Shown here piece after piece: positions 21,149-32,438 of a stretch of DNA of 64,000 nucleotides. The notes beneath the pieces were generated by a model. The model did not search any database, was not told the DNA's origin, and saw nothing but the letters and a program-made list of their open reading frames with translations. Where the stretch lies: positions 1 through 64,000 of the forward strand of contig WHUZ01000091.1 in assembly GCA_015179045.1 (NCBI GenBank), read 5' to 3'. Both the position numbers and the translations under genes were made by a program. Numbering within the stretch: position 1 is the first letter of the stretch; every line of letters starts with the position of its first letter. This DNA is from Kalaharituber pfeilii. Its lineage: Eukaryota; Ascomycota; Pezizomycetes; Pezizales; Pezizaceae.

Positions 21149-21760
21149 GTCGTCTGTAAGCATTGGCCGGTAGGAAAGGTGTAGTGAAGGCTAATCGTGC
21201 ACAGTATATATCCCTATGTGAGAACGACTAGGGCACGCTCGTTCTGCAAGTATGAACTACCCCGCACTCACTTCCAGCATCTGCAGCCATACAGTGAACC
21301 GCAGTAGAATATGATAATACAGTAAAGTGACCCTCGCACATGCATATGCATCCTGCGTAACACATAGTGGAGGCCTGATCCAGTCCAGTTTCTCCATCTG
21401 TAGATGGGCTGCATGTTCAGCACTAGCGCCCCAGAATGTCCTGTGAAGCCTTACCTACTGTACAGGGATCATGCACCTTCTTGGCAAGGCAACCGACACT
21501 CAGACTATGCAATTGACAAATATACCACCTGGTTGCTTAGTGTTAGTTACAATAGCCTTGCGTCCAAGTTGCAGCAGCATTCAATTACGAACCTATCGAG
21601 TACTCACTGGTTCAAAATGCTCTCGGAAACTGCATACTGCATGAGTCCATTTTCCAATTAATGGACAAAATTATCATGCAAGAATATTGATTTGTACTTG
21701 TTCTGGTCCGATCGCGAATTCAGTCCGCTCGGGAATCACATCTTTAATTAACGAACGCCA

Positions 21761-21895
21761 CAGTCGAAGCTGTTACATTGCATAAGGTCGGGGGTATCCA
21801 ATAAGACAAATATCCAATAATCCCGACCAGACCAATTGGCTCAGGCCGGAAATAACAGAGGTTATTAAATATGACAGGATCCAACTTGAGAGCTA
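21761..21895. mobile_element. MITE of the CAGTCGAACCTGTTA family, diverged
   Basis: Starts CAGTCGAAGCTGTTACATTG and contains CCAATAAGACAAATATCCAA, TAATCCCGACCAGACCAATT and GACAGGATCCAACTTGAGAG, as in the intact copy at 40064-40225. The right terminal repeat is worn. Confidence 0.65.
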
Positions 21896-22106
21896 CGCAT
21901 GTACCGGGATATTGCCCACTTTCCCAATGCCCCAACTAAAATTACTATGAATGCAAATGACCCTGAAGTGACCTTAAATTGGAACTAGAGAATGGGAGAA
22001 TACGTTACATTATGCTTCACATATTCCTACGACATAAGTGATGACCTATTTGGTATATACAACATCTCAAACTTTGAGCCACTATATGCCAGTAACCTCA
22101 TCCTGA

Positions 22107-22172
22107 ATCTCGCCATAGCCTGCAAGGCGGCATGCTAGTCATGATATTAAAAAAAAAAAAGAAAATAAAAAA
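22107..22172 (+). mobile_element. LINE-A tail-only insertion
   Basis: 66 bp flanked by CATCCTGA at 22099-22106 and 22173-22180. It consists of the hairpin with a GCCT..AGGC stem, CTAGTCATGATATT and an A-rich tail. Confidence 0.85.
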
Positions 22173-22180
22173 CATCCTGA

Positions 22181-22839
22181 GATTACAATGATCTCAATGT
22201 ATACTCTGTCGCCAATTTGGGACAATAGAGGGCATTTTAGTGATTAGTCTGGGTCGTGCCCACCAGACTATTTAGTGGTGCTTGGACTAAAATGTAGAGA
22301 ACGGCATTGTATTATTGAAGCATACATTTTTCGTTTATACATATGCGGAGCAACATTGGCTATTATGCACTGTAAAAGCATTGTTTGGAGACTCTCTAAA
22401 GCTATAATATAGAAATAGACATATAATATAAAGCAGTTTCTAAACTGCCGGAACACTGGCTAATAAATTTGCCACTTGCGGAGGGAGACGTGGAAGGTGC
22501 AGCTAGAGCGGCATATTAATAAGCATATACTCTCTAGAAAATAATTATTGGACAGGGATAAAGCCATATTATGCGCTATACACTTTCGGCATGACCAAAC
22601 ATATTCTTATGTTTGTCTGTTCGTGGCTATGAGACTAGTCATAAATTTTGTCACTGTGCGTCAACAGTTTTTTATAGGAAAGTATCTAGATGGGTGATGC
22701 TGGATTTCTAGAGCTACAATATTAAGTGGATCGTGTAGTAGAAATATAAAGATGACAAAAACAAAAGGTAAGTACAGTCAAACCGTGACCTGTTGTATTG
22801 GCAGATTTGGGACAGAGGGAGAGATAAGCAAAAGCAGAC
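22181..22839. other. Intergenic, no gene seen
   Basis: AT-rich sequence without supported coding regions. 22783-22812 (CAGTCAAACCGTGACCTGTT) resembles the left end of the MITE at 40064-40225. Confidence 0.35.
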
Positions 22840-22989
22840 GGATAGGGTTGGGGATGGTGCAATGGAGACTGATTACAGTTGGTCCGCTGTCTGCATTTTG
22901 TTCACCTGTAGCCATGGTGGAGTCATGTAGATATGTAGTTAGTATAGGTGGTGGGATGCCAGGTGAGGGGCCACCGAGAATCGAAGGTG

Positions 22990-23760
22990 GGGGTGCCCAA
23001 AGATCGCCACTGTTCCGAATAGCATTCCTAATCTTCATAACAATATCAGACGAGATGGCCATGGCGCAAGAGGCAGCCAGGGCGGCAAGAGAATGCCAAT
23101 GTGAGGTGAAACTACCATCTTTTGTCGACGGCCTCAATTGTACGGTAGTGAACTGGGGAGAGGCCAACGACATGAATCGGATTGAGGCGAAGATAGCAGG
23201 AGTAATCAGGCAGGTGGCCCAGGTCCATGAGCTACTTGGGGCCTCGAAAGAGGAGGTCCTACTGTGCTCATTGGCAAGAAGGCCAAGAGGAGGACAGATG
23301 TCGAGAGGAGAAAGTGGCTAGGTGTGATCTGTGATAGCGACCTTGACTTTGATCAGCATTGGATGGCTGACATGGTAATGATATAAAAAAAAAAAAAAAA
23401 AAATCAGCATTGGAGGAGTTGGATTAACAAGACTACAAAGCTCCAAGGAGCCTTATCCAGGTTGGAAAATTCTCAGTGGGGTATGAGTCCGGTTTCCTGG
23501 TGGAAGGCGTGCACGTGTATAGTGAGAGCAGTGGCCTTGTGGGGTTCTGAAATCGCATGGAGGGGCCAGAAGAGGTGGAGAGAGGAGTTCAAAAGCCTTC
23601 AATAGGGGGTGACGAGAGAGAAAGTCGAGGCAATCGCAGGTGTGGACAGTGTGGCCACAAGCCTAGATCAGAGAAAGGCGAGGAATGCGCTTAGGTCGGT
23701 GAGGGGCGCTGAGGAACGGGGACCTATGGCCTGCAGCTGCGAGCTGCAGAGGGGTTGAGA
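22990..23760 (+). pseudogene. LINE-B reverse transcriptase remnant with mutated active site
   Basis: The frame 22752-23321 includes GGAQRSPLFRIAFLIFI (weakened GxPQGSPLSP motif) and EVKLPSFVDGLNCTVVNW, the RT palm motif where Y/F-V/A-D-D is expected. The second Asp is Gly. After a frameshift, TDVERRKWLGVI..DLDFDQHW continues, is broken by the 40-bp insertion at 23363, and resumes RSWINKTTKLQGALSRLENS and KACTCIVRAVALWGSEIAWR with later stops. This corresponds to RT subdomains from palm through thumb of a Tad/I-like LINE. It is inactive by active-site change, frameshifts and insertion. Confidence 0.78.
23363..23402 (+). mobile_element. 40-bp LINE-A micro-insertion inside LINE-B RT
   Basis: ATGGCTGACATGGTAATGAT, then AT and an A-run, flanked by ATCAGCATTGG at 23352-23362 and 23403-23413. 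Removing it and one repeat restores the reading frame DLDFDQHWRSWINK. LINE-A jumped into a LINE-B copy. Confidence 0.85.
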
Positions 23761-24461
23761 TTGCAGACCCGGAAAGGGAGGGTCGATTTTTCTTGATCTG
23801 CTCTTTCTTGGTCGGGCCACGGAGGAAAAGTGGATTCATGTCAGTAGCCGGAAGGATTGTCAGCACATTCGAGTTTGACGAGGAGGAGAAAGTGTCCTGG
23901 CGGCGAGATCTAGATCCACTTTGGGCAGAAATTGAGGTCGTTGACCGCAAGCTTGGCAAAGAGAATGCCCCAACCAAGTGGGAAAAAGCCATCGCCCTGG
24001 TTTTGGGAAGCGAAAGTTCGTGAAAGGGAGTAGGAGAGCAGTCACGCACCTGGCAGCAGAATGAGAAAGGCGGGCCGATGTGGAGAAGGAAAATTGCTGG
24101 AGAGAAAGAGGTTCGTTGGACTGGGGAAGGTGTGGTGTGCAGGGCATGTGGTGTTTGAGCGCAGGGAGCTGGAGAGGCCAAAGAAGAATGAGGTGCAAGT
24201 CACCTAGCAGTGCTGGCAGGACTTGGAGGAGAAAGGGATGGAGGTAGGAGGGAGTAGACGGCAACCGGTCAAGCCATTGTTTGACGCTCGGGCTGGGTTA
24301 GCATCGGAGGGTAGGCTGGACACCTAAATTGTGTACGTAGAATATTTCACCTAACCCATGTATATGGATCTATGCCATAGGCTGGTAGCCTGTATGCGGG
24401 CTTATGTAACCGAAAAATAAAAGTAAAAATCGCATACTTATAGGGCATCTGGGATGACCTG

Positions 24462-24536
24462 TTTTTTTTTTGTTTTTTTTTGTTTTTTTTATATATATAT
24501 CATTACTCGCTTGCCGCCCCTGCGGGCTATGGCGAG
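24462..24536 (-). mobile_element. LINE-A tail-only insertion
   Basis: 75 bp: T-runs broken by G, ATATATATATCATTACTCGC, then the hairpin CTTGCCGCCCCTGCGGGCTA/TGGCGAG. It is flanked by CTGGGATGACCTG (24449-24461) and CTGGGATGATCTG (24537-24549), one mismatch in 13. Confidence 0.8.
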
Positions 24537-24549
24537 CTGGGATGATCTG

Positions 24550-25307
24550 GCAACGAAAAAGTAGCTATAGGTTAAGTAATTGAGAATTCGTTTACATTAT
24601 CGAGGATTGTATACAACTGCATACACAGCACTGCAAGTATATGTGCAGTGTCCACTCACCTTGGAAGCGCGCCGGAGGTGGTATATCGGAGTCCGAGCAC
24701 AGCAATTCCAACACAAGGATGTGCCCCCGCTCTCCATACAAAACAAGAATATTTCCGTTGTATAAGCAATATTCTTAGCTTTGCAGCGTAGTCACATCCA
24801 TATTCCTATAGCAAGATTGCATATGCCGGCAAGTATGCATGCCTATCCCTTACAGCATTGCCTTAACTGCACACCGCTGTTTCGAGCCAGTCTAGAACAC
24901 TGACGATTCGCAAATGGGCCAGACCAGCTGGATGGAGCGGCTAACTCGTTCATAATATAATTATACATATTACTACTAGTGGCATGTAAGAAAGCAAGAT
25001 TAGTGTAAGTGTACTTAGCCGGAGTAGACACGGCGCGCAGGCCGCTGGATTTATTTCTGTAGCTCTGGGTTGGTACGAATGACCCGGAGATACCACGTGG
25101 CTAGCAGTTGATACGTACAAATGCATACAGAAATTGAAGAGTTACAGAACATGCAGTACTGCTCATAGTCTCCTTCTCCAAGAACCCAGCAAAATACCGT
25201 TTCCTATTCTCATACTCCGCACAGCGCAACAACCGAATCACATATCCTGCCGGTTTGCATACCCCACTGTATATTTGATGACAATCGTATTGTACCTGGT
25301 AGCTCTT
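24550..25307. other. Intergenic downstream of the HET gene
   Basis: No supported gene. The minus-strand 3' end of the HET gene lies at 25308, so this stretch would contain its 3' untranslated region and terminator. Confidence 0.4.
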
Positions 25308-27694
25308 CTAGCGCACCACCCACCCGGAATACTCTGTTGCAGGCAGTAAAGGCAACCATTCTGTTGTCGTCTCGAAATTTGAAGAGGAGCCCCATTCGTG
25401 GGGATGCCATTCCAACACAGCCACCTTCCGGAGCCCACGATTATTTGACAGTTTCTCACACACGAGAATCAAGTGCGCGGTCCAGGTGGTCTCGGAAATA
25501 TCGTTGCCACGCGTCCATATTCCCCTTTCCACATTTGTAGATGAATTGTTTGCAGACACCCTCTTTCGCCTCATATCCGCGTCATATCGAGATAGCGCGT
25601 TCTCCTGCCACCAACTTGCTTCTTCCCTTCTAACATTGGTCTCAGGGGTCACGTCAACAAGCACGTAAGACTTACCCACAGTGGGTCCCATAGAGTGCAA
25701 GTCTATAACAGACCGAAGCTGCGCACCTAGGACGACCCACTCGCCGGTAGCATCAGCAAACTGCGCAGAGTATCGATATCCACCAGTTGTTTCATCGCAT
25801 TCAATGGAGCACTCCAGTAACCAGCATTCATACGACTTGCCTTCTATACAGAGTTTTTCAGTATTCGGGGCCTGCGGATCTGGTTGGTCTGCTTGCGTGA
25901 TCTGTTGCGTTGTGAATGTCGACGTTGGGTACTGCATAATCTCGTCCCATGTAGGAAACCAGTATCTGTTGCACTGAAAGGGGAAAAGGCGTAGCAGTTG
26001 GGATCCAAACGTGTTTTCTACCTTCATTTTGAGACTTTCTGCAGCGATGACATTCACTAGACGGCGCCAAGCCAAATCGGGGCTGTCGTTGGGTCGGTAA
26101 ATGGGTACGACATCTCTGGGTCCGCCAGTATCGAGGAAGTTTGTTCTGCAGCGGAAGCGAAAGAGAATGAAGAACAAGGCTGACACTATGTCAACTGCAT
26201 TGGATGCAAAGCGGCGTTTCATTTCCCATACTGCATTAATTGGATCGCGTTCGATCATCTTGCAGATATTATCAATCGTTTCTTTCAATGTAGTTCTTGC
26301 ACTGCCAATCTTCATTGTTGCAGACAAAGCAAGTTAGTAAGCGAATAATGTATGTACTGGAAACGGGAGCGCACATTACACTGCCATGGATCCCTATAGG
26401 CATTCGTCACACCAGCCAAAATCATCTGCGAACTGGGAACTGTCTCCTGCAAGGTCCACGCCCGCCTTAGCCAATGCCGTTCATTGTCCCAACCTTCTGG
26501 CTGAAACCGCCTTCCAAGGCCGCTCAGGTAAGTAACCACTTTGGGCGCGTTTAGATAAATGCCACCAATCAGCGGAACATCGGTTGTCCATTCTTCGAGG
26601 CGAGTATGCTCTTTAGATGCGATGTCTGCAGCACTGTTCATGCTTATTACAGCTGTTGGTTGTACAACGTGCTGGCGCAAGCAAAGAACGTCGCACCACG
26701 AATACCGAACTTCATGACGAATCAGCTCCTTTCGTACATTTTCAATATCGACACGACGTGGCACTGGTATGGGCCAGAGAGAGTGGTTCACTGGGCTGTT
26801 GATATATTGCATATCGTCAGGAGAGACCCGCGCATGAGAGATGGGGATGACATCAACGTCTGGAACCCAGGATCTCGGAATTACTCGGTTGGCGCAGACA
26901 TCCCAAACCCGTCTTATGCAGTTGATTCCCGGTTGCAACTTAATATCCTCACCCTCACGCACTGGATCAAAAGAGAAATGTACGCCGGCAACAACTTCGC
27001 ACTGCGCGTCGTAGAATTTTGGTTCGACATTCAGATCATGTGCCGGGCCACTAAGGCTGCGAGACATCGGTGTAATGTATGCTTTTCGTGAATTGACATT
27101 GACTATTTCGTCCATATTCCGAGGCTTAAAGAGCTCTAGCGAAGCCACCCATGCATGAACATCTCCGAAGTCATGGTTGTGCTCGATGAAGTGAGATAGC
27201 CATGTTGTGAAACCCCTCACAGTAGGCCAAATTCGAGAAAACCTAGGTCCCCACACTTGCTCGAGCCTATTCAGGAGCTCTTCGGTTGATAGAGAGCCCA
27301 CTTTAAAATCGCTTTCCGTAGCGGATAATACGGGATCACCTTGCAGAGTTTCCCTTGGAGGCTGGAGTGATGCCATCAGTCGACCTAATTTGACTTTTTT
27401 GCTTTTTATTTGAGAGGACGATTCGTTCGCTGCTAAAGATGATTCATCGGCAATGAAGGTATTTGAAGAACCTTTCAAAGTAAACAATGTCTCCATTTGA
27501 GATAGAGTTCTTAATAGGAATTTGCGGGGTAGCCAACCGGTGTCACAAAAATCAGAAGCATTGCAGGGATAGCGACCGAGCCGACCTCCGCACAATAGAG
27601 GAGTCATCGAACGACAACATTCCAGGTTTATCATTAAATTGTTTGCATATGATTTTCTGCCTTGATCGAAGTTGAGGCAAAGCCTCGTCTGCAT
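25308..27694 (-). CDS. HET (heterokaryon incompatibility) domain protein
   Basis: Two exons on the minus strand, modelled as 27694-26382 and 26301-25308, 768 aa. The 80-nt intron starts GTGTAATG, contains TTACTAAC and ends TTGGCAG; an alternative pair of sites a few nucleotides away also keeps the frame. The HET domain lies at about residues 260-440: RRVWDVC, VIPISHARV, WPIPVPRRVDIENVRKELI, RYSWCDVLCLRQ, WTTDVPLIGGIYLNAPKVVT and the terminal RRAWTLQETV. In the family these motifs mark proteins that trigger cell death when incompatible hyphae fuse, or act in NLR-like signalling. The N-terminal 250 and C-terminal 320 residues have no recognised domain. The first ATG of the open frame is used; upstream exons cannot be excluded. 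Confidence 0.88.
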
Positions 27695-29054
27695 TTCTGC
27701 GCTTCTATTTCATGTGACCACTATATGCTAACGCCACCGTAACACCGGGAGTTAATGAGATCTTGAAATCAACTTGTGGAGCTTGATTAACGCTACTTAC
27801 ATGTCGGCTGGAAAAACAAGGTGTGGCATACTGAACCCCATTCATTTTTCATCTGCATAGCAATTGTGAGATTGAGTGATCCGCTAAATATAGCGAGAGC
27901 TGTGGTCGATAAACGACGGATGCACTGGGGAGCTAGGGGCAATTGAAATGCATACTCTGGCAAATAGCACACATATAAGGGCTGCTTGTACCACCTACAA
28001 CGACTCGCCGGTTTTGAAAGCTGTATTGAAGTGACGCATGCACGCTATGCAGTACATGGCTTAGCTCAGAGCATGGCGCTCTTGGCTGCATGTAATATAG
28101 GTATTTCAGCTGTAGGAATGTGATCCATTGATAGAGAAAACGATCAGTAGAGAACGAGCGATTGAGTAAAAACGGAAACACGGTGTCACCCGATACGAGA
28201 TATCGTCACGTAACGCCAAAGAGTGCTCTCAAATGGTTTCAGAAATTCTGAACTCCAGTGCGCTTGCAGCACCTGCGTATACTCTGATATAAATCAAAGT
28301 ACCGAAAGTGCATAGCATAAAGGTGCTCCATGCAAGGCATCGCCCGTAGCTTTGCCTAATTTTGTGAGCCGCTCCAAGCCTGCAACCAGGCCGGAAGTCC
28401 TCTAGCCGCTGAATACGAGACTAGGAAGTAATATATCAGCGGAATTATAGATCTAGGCCATCCTTGTTCGCATAGCAACGATTTCACAGCTGAAACAGGA
28501 AAAGGTACTCCTTTGAGAAATATAACAAAAAATTCAATCTGGGTCTAAAATCCGCTCTAATGTGTAGATAGAAATATTCTATCAAATGATTTCGCATGGA
28601 TTTCTCTGAATTTTTCTCGTGCGGTCCTACGAGCTGTAGTAATGTTGGAACGGATTGTATAGAGAGGTTCATGGCTGCATACAACTCCTGTATCTAAAAT
28701 ATGAGTACATTGGAATCACTTCATCGACTTTGCAACTTTACATGCGACTGGAATACTGGAAGTTAAAAAATCATATGTGGTACTCTGAGCCTGTCTATAT
28801 TTTTTAAGACCTTTACGCATCAAGTGATCGTAGGATTGATTTTCTACAAATATACAACTTTGAGCCATTTTGGTGTAGAAGTTTGGGTGCGAACAAGGAT
28901 GGCCGGGAATGGTATGTGCTGATTAGATACCTATATGTACATGCTGAGGTGATTGTGATAACTGACCTATGCCGAAGCAGGCCAGCGAGCAAAACCGGCG
29001 AGTTAGAGTAAATCACTAACAAGTTAACTGTTTAAATTGCAACCCCATAACAAA
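27695..29054. other. Gene-free stretch upstream of the HET gene
   Basis: No supported coding region, no LINE tail and no TIR pair found. It would include the HET promoter near 27700-28000. Confidence 0.4.
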
Positions 29055-29319
29055 TGTATAAACAGTGTTCCCAACGGGCCGGCCTGAAATATTAAGGCCG
29101 GTCATGAGGTCCGCCCGCGCGTCCAGGCGACCTGAATGTTTCAAGCTGGTCCAGGCTATTCAGGCCATTCAGGCAGCAGTGTGAGTTAATTTATACAGTA
29201 GCTATATACAGAACGTACTCTAACTTCTATGTATACCTCATTCTCTAACGCTTAGGATTTTGTTTGCATTTGCACCACCAGTGTCGCTTTCCATTATCAT
29301 GCACAGCTTCACCATGCGC

Positions 29320-30160
29320 GGCAAAACAGAAAGCGCAAGGGAAAGATGCCGCTTCCCGGGGATCCATACACGATCAAACGCCAACTCAGCGATGAGGAGG
29401 CAAAAAAGATCGCCTTCACTCCCTCAGTCAAAACGCATGCGCCTACACAGAGCCCCAACCCTGTTCAGGTACCACCCAAAAACCCAACACCTGGTGAGCG
29501 GCATCGAGCCGAGCTGGAGGGTGAGCTCGAGCCAGCTCGTGAGTAAGTGAGCTCGGCTCGAGCCTGGATTGATTATATACATAATATTGACAAACTAAAC
29601 TAAACTAAGCTAAATTTTCATCTTTCTCACTACTATCAGCTAAATTGTGCATTTCGAAGTTGTTGGTAGGTCAGAATGAGCTCCAAGTCTCTAATTATTA
29701 CTATATTAGGTATTTACAGTTTATGAAACCTTGCACTGGCTAAGCATTTTAGCGAGCTGTCAAGAAAAACACTAGCATGATCTTGGCTCGAGCTCATCCC
29801 AGGCCAGCTCGAGCTGGCTCGGCTCGTGCCGCTCACTACCAACACCCCTCCCCGCCCCCCAAGACCGCCTCCCCCACCACCCCAGATGCCAATACCTCTG
29901 CCAACGGCATCGTTGTACATGGAGTTGCTTTGAGAAAAGACTTAAGCAAGGTCCGGAAATGGCTGGAGGCCGACAACAAGGACATAGGTAAGAGGGTGGG
30001 GATCCGATGGTTGAGGAAGAAGACTCTGCTGGTTGACGAAGGCAAGACGACCAGCTCGGTGGTTGTATACCTGGAGAACACATTCGAGGGTGGGAGAGTG
30101 AGACTTGGAGGACGTTGGCTGAGGACGGACCAGTATGAACGGAACAGAGGACGGAAGTAG
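29320..30160 (+). pseudogene. LINE-A ORF1, split by a MITE
   Basis: First part (frame with ATG at 29346): RKRKGKMPLPGDPYTIKRQ, LSDEEAKKIAFTPS, VPPKNPTPG up to about 29491. The second part after the MITE (29847-30160): PPPKTASPTTPDANTSANG, IVVHGVALRKDLSKVRKWLE, NKDIGKRVGIRWLRKKTLL, TTSSVVVYLENTFEGG, RVRLGGRWLRTDQYERNRGRK and stop. The first part aligns with KKRKGKVASAQDRN..LNDKEAERIA of the copy at 17800. No zinc knuckle follows. The frames before and after the MITE differ, so it is not translatable as one protein. Confidence 0.78.
29492..29838. mobile_element. TAGTGAGC-family MITE (hAT type)
   Basis: 347 bp; ends TGGTGAGCGGC (left, first bases changed from TAG) and GCTCGTGCCGCTCACTA (right); exact 8-bp TSD CCAACACC at 29484-29491 and 29839-29846. 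Subterminal GAGCTCGAGCC repeats and a conserved AT-rich core (TGACAAACTAAACTAAGC, CATTTCGAAGTTGTTGGTAG). Confidence 0.92.
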
Positions 30161-30773
30161 GAAAGACATACAGGTCCGAAGCCCGCATCACGCATGAACA
30201 CCGCGGGCAGCACATGTACTGAGTTATTCTTCTTTCTTTTTTCTGAAATAAAACCTCGCCATAGCCCATAGGGCGGCATGCGAGTAATGACAAAAAAAAC
30301 AAAAAAAGAAAAAAAAAAAACAGCTTCACCATACTGTCAAATCCAACTTTGTTGCACCAGATTTTTGTAACCCAAATTCCAGAAGTCTCCATTTCGGCAT
30401 CAGATTTGACTGCAGGGAATCGTCGATGCAAAATCAAAACTGGAACTGCACTCTGGAGAATGAAGAAAGATCACTGGAGGAATCATCATCTCTAATACCA
30501 GTGGTTGGAATATCTGTCTCCATGCAGTAGTAATAAAAGAAATTAGTATCAGTCAAGCGATTCCCAACTTACCTGCATACCTGCAAAATTCGCTGCTCAA
30601 TAAATAAAAAGTCTAGATAGCTATCCGAGGATATACATTAGACCCGTGTCCAACTAACCTGAAGGTGGCCCTCGTAACCAGGCCCCCTGCCGCTGAATCG
30701 CTTGAACGGCCTGAATGGCCTCGACTGCCAGGGCGCCAAGCCGGCCAGGCCAGTTGGGAACACTGTGTATAAA

Positions 30774-32281
30774 CGCGAGAAGATCCCAAAGTGACCAAAT
30801 TCAGAATGGACTGCATATATGGAAGGGCTTTATTAAAATATAGATAATTAACAACGTCAGGGAGTTGTACAAAAAACCCGACTAGGAACGCGATAGACAA
30901 GTGATCTCAGGGTACGATGGAATCTGCCTGTTTAGTCCGAGTCTGGAGCATATTTTAGTTCCATTGCGTTTACAATCTCTAATTGCAACATTCGCTGGCT
31001 TATATTTGCTAGTATTCTGTATCTGCCTCAGATACTAGTATGTTTAAGCATGTCGGAGTCTAGCCTTAGGATACTGCCCACCTCTGTTCAGGGAATACCC
31101 TGAATTCGTTAAAATTCAATAGGTGCTAACGTAACTAACTCGCTAGTATTTAGATAATCAGTCGTGTCATATGTCCTGACCAGGCCTGGTGGCAGTAGGA
31201 CCTCGACTTAGGGTTAGGTCTCAGCCCACAATTACAAGTAATACAGTATGCCATCACTTGTTTAGAAAACAATATGCAAGTGTAGTCGTAACCGGATGCA
31301 AGTGCAAAATTTTGAATCCACAAGCGAGTTTTAACAAACGTTTCGGAACACCAAGATGTAGGCATACTATGTACTAGGGTGTACAATTGGGGAAATATAA
31401 TTAATAGCGTCAGCCTTTTTGGTGCTAGTATAGATAAGTTGTAGCAAAACAGGTCAGCTAGATGTTGCTTTGTCAGCTTAACTTCAATTCCCGGCCATTC
31501 TCATACCATATTCCTACTACTCTCACATTAATGCAACATCCGGGCACTTCTGATATCATCGATCCCTTTGCATAGCCTTCTCATGGTGGGAGCAGAGATC
31601 TCGGCGGGTAAGTGCCAGTTCACAACGGACGATATGACAGAGACAGATGTACTTGAAATGCGCACGGAAGTCTAGTTTATAGTCATGAAAGTTCGAATTC
31701 GAATTTGTTGAGGTGGTTTCCACAAGTGAACTTGACATGATTCCAAAGGAAACGTTGCACCTGCAAGCGCTATTGTTCCTTGGTAGTGAGCCAGGAATAC
31801 GTCAAAATGGATGAGAGAATTATCGGTGCCGGAAACCTTCACTTCATGGTGTGGAGGTGGAGTCGGGAGAGGTTGGTGGAGGTGAGTTGAGGGAGTAGGT
31901 ACTATTAGCCTAGCTGCCGTAAACGCGACGGTTCAATTGCGTTGTGGATGTTCTTTCGCTTGCTGCACTACAGAAAACTTGAGGGCGACCCAAGTTGCTG
32001 CTCTTTCGCCCACACTAGAGTAGGGAGGCGATATGCCAAGATGTCAAGTGAGACCCGCTATACCGCCGCAGCCGACTAATCGGCCCACTTGATATGCCAT
32101 GTCGTGCTGCGTGGAGTTTCTGTACGGTACCATGGGGGCCCCTTGCTGAGCTCGAATCCGCGTTTGGAACCTTTTGGGATTTTCCTCTGGCTCCATCTAC
32201 CGTTCATCTGCCAAGTCTCCTTTTGGTCTTCATCCGGGCATTGTGGAGGTGGTTCCGCAGGTATGCCTTATAATTACATTA

Positions 32282-32285
<4 letters not shown>
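30774..32285. other. Gene-free stretch
   Basis: I see no supported gene, TIR pair or LINE tail. Short frames on both strands (for example 31150-31386 minus) lack motifs. Confidence 0.4.
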
Positions 32286-32321
<36 letters not shown>

Positions 32322-32438
32322 CATTACTCGCATGCCGCCCTAAGGGCTATGGCGAGGTGTAGCTACAAAGATATTTATGAAATGGAGTCAAGAGAATGAA
32401 AGAAAAGTAACGTCAAAGTCAAGGAATGCGATTAACTC

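Larger units (their letters stand above)
19082..21755. repeat. Segmental duplication, copy B
   Basis: About 2.7 kb, direct repeat of 9665-12590. It carries paralogue B (20145-21148) with matching flanks: AATGCCATAGACGCGAGTTG near 19138, AACATGGCCATGTATAGC near 19460, GGAGGCCTGATCCAGTCC near 21370. Intergenic blocks are retained as well as exons, which argues for a segmental event rather than retroposition; the intron is also kept. Confidence 0.85.
22840..24430 (+). mobile_element. LINE-B copy with decayed reverse transcriptase
   Basis: Plus-strand LINE-B fragment from RT to 3' end (TATGCCATAGGCTGGTAGCC near 24370, then GCGGGCTTATGTAACC and an A-rich tail). It carries the RT remnant listed next and, near 24100-24230, sequence also present (reverse orientation) in the LINE-B copy at 47455-47960. 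It is itself interrupted at 23363. Confidence 0.75.
29316..30319 (+). mobile_element. ORF1-only LINE-A copy inside hAT element 2
   Basis: 13-bp TSD ACAGCTTCACCAT at 29303-29315 and 30320-30332. The 3' end has the hairpin near 30257-30285 and an A-rich tail. It contains one coding region, itself split by a MITE. Without the MITE it is about 650 bp, a half-LINE lacking reverse transcriptase. Confidence 0.88.
29063..30765. mobile_element. Non-autonomous hAT-type element 2
   Basis: 1703 bp with TIRs CAGTGTTCCCAACGGGCC (left) and GGCCAGTTGGGAACACTG (right) and an exact 8-bp TSD TGTATAAA at 29055-29062 and 30766-30773. Subterminal GGCCTGAAT/CAGGCC repeats occur at 29080-29180 and 30680-30745. Same family as 16095-17719. 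About 1 kb of its length is the LINE-A derivative 29316-30319. No transposase. Confidence 0.92.
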
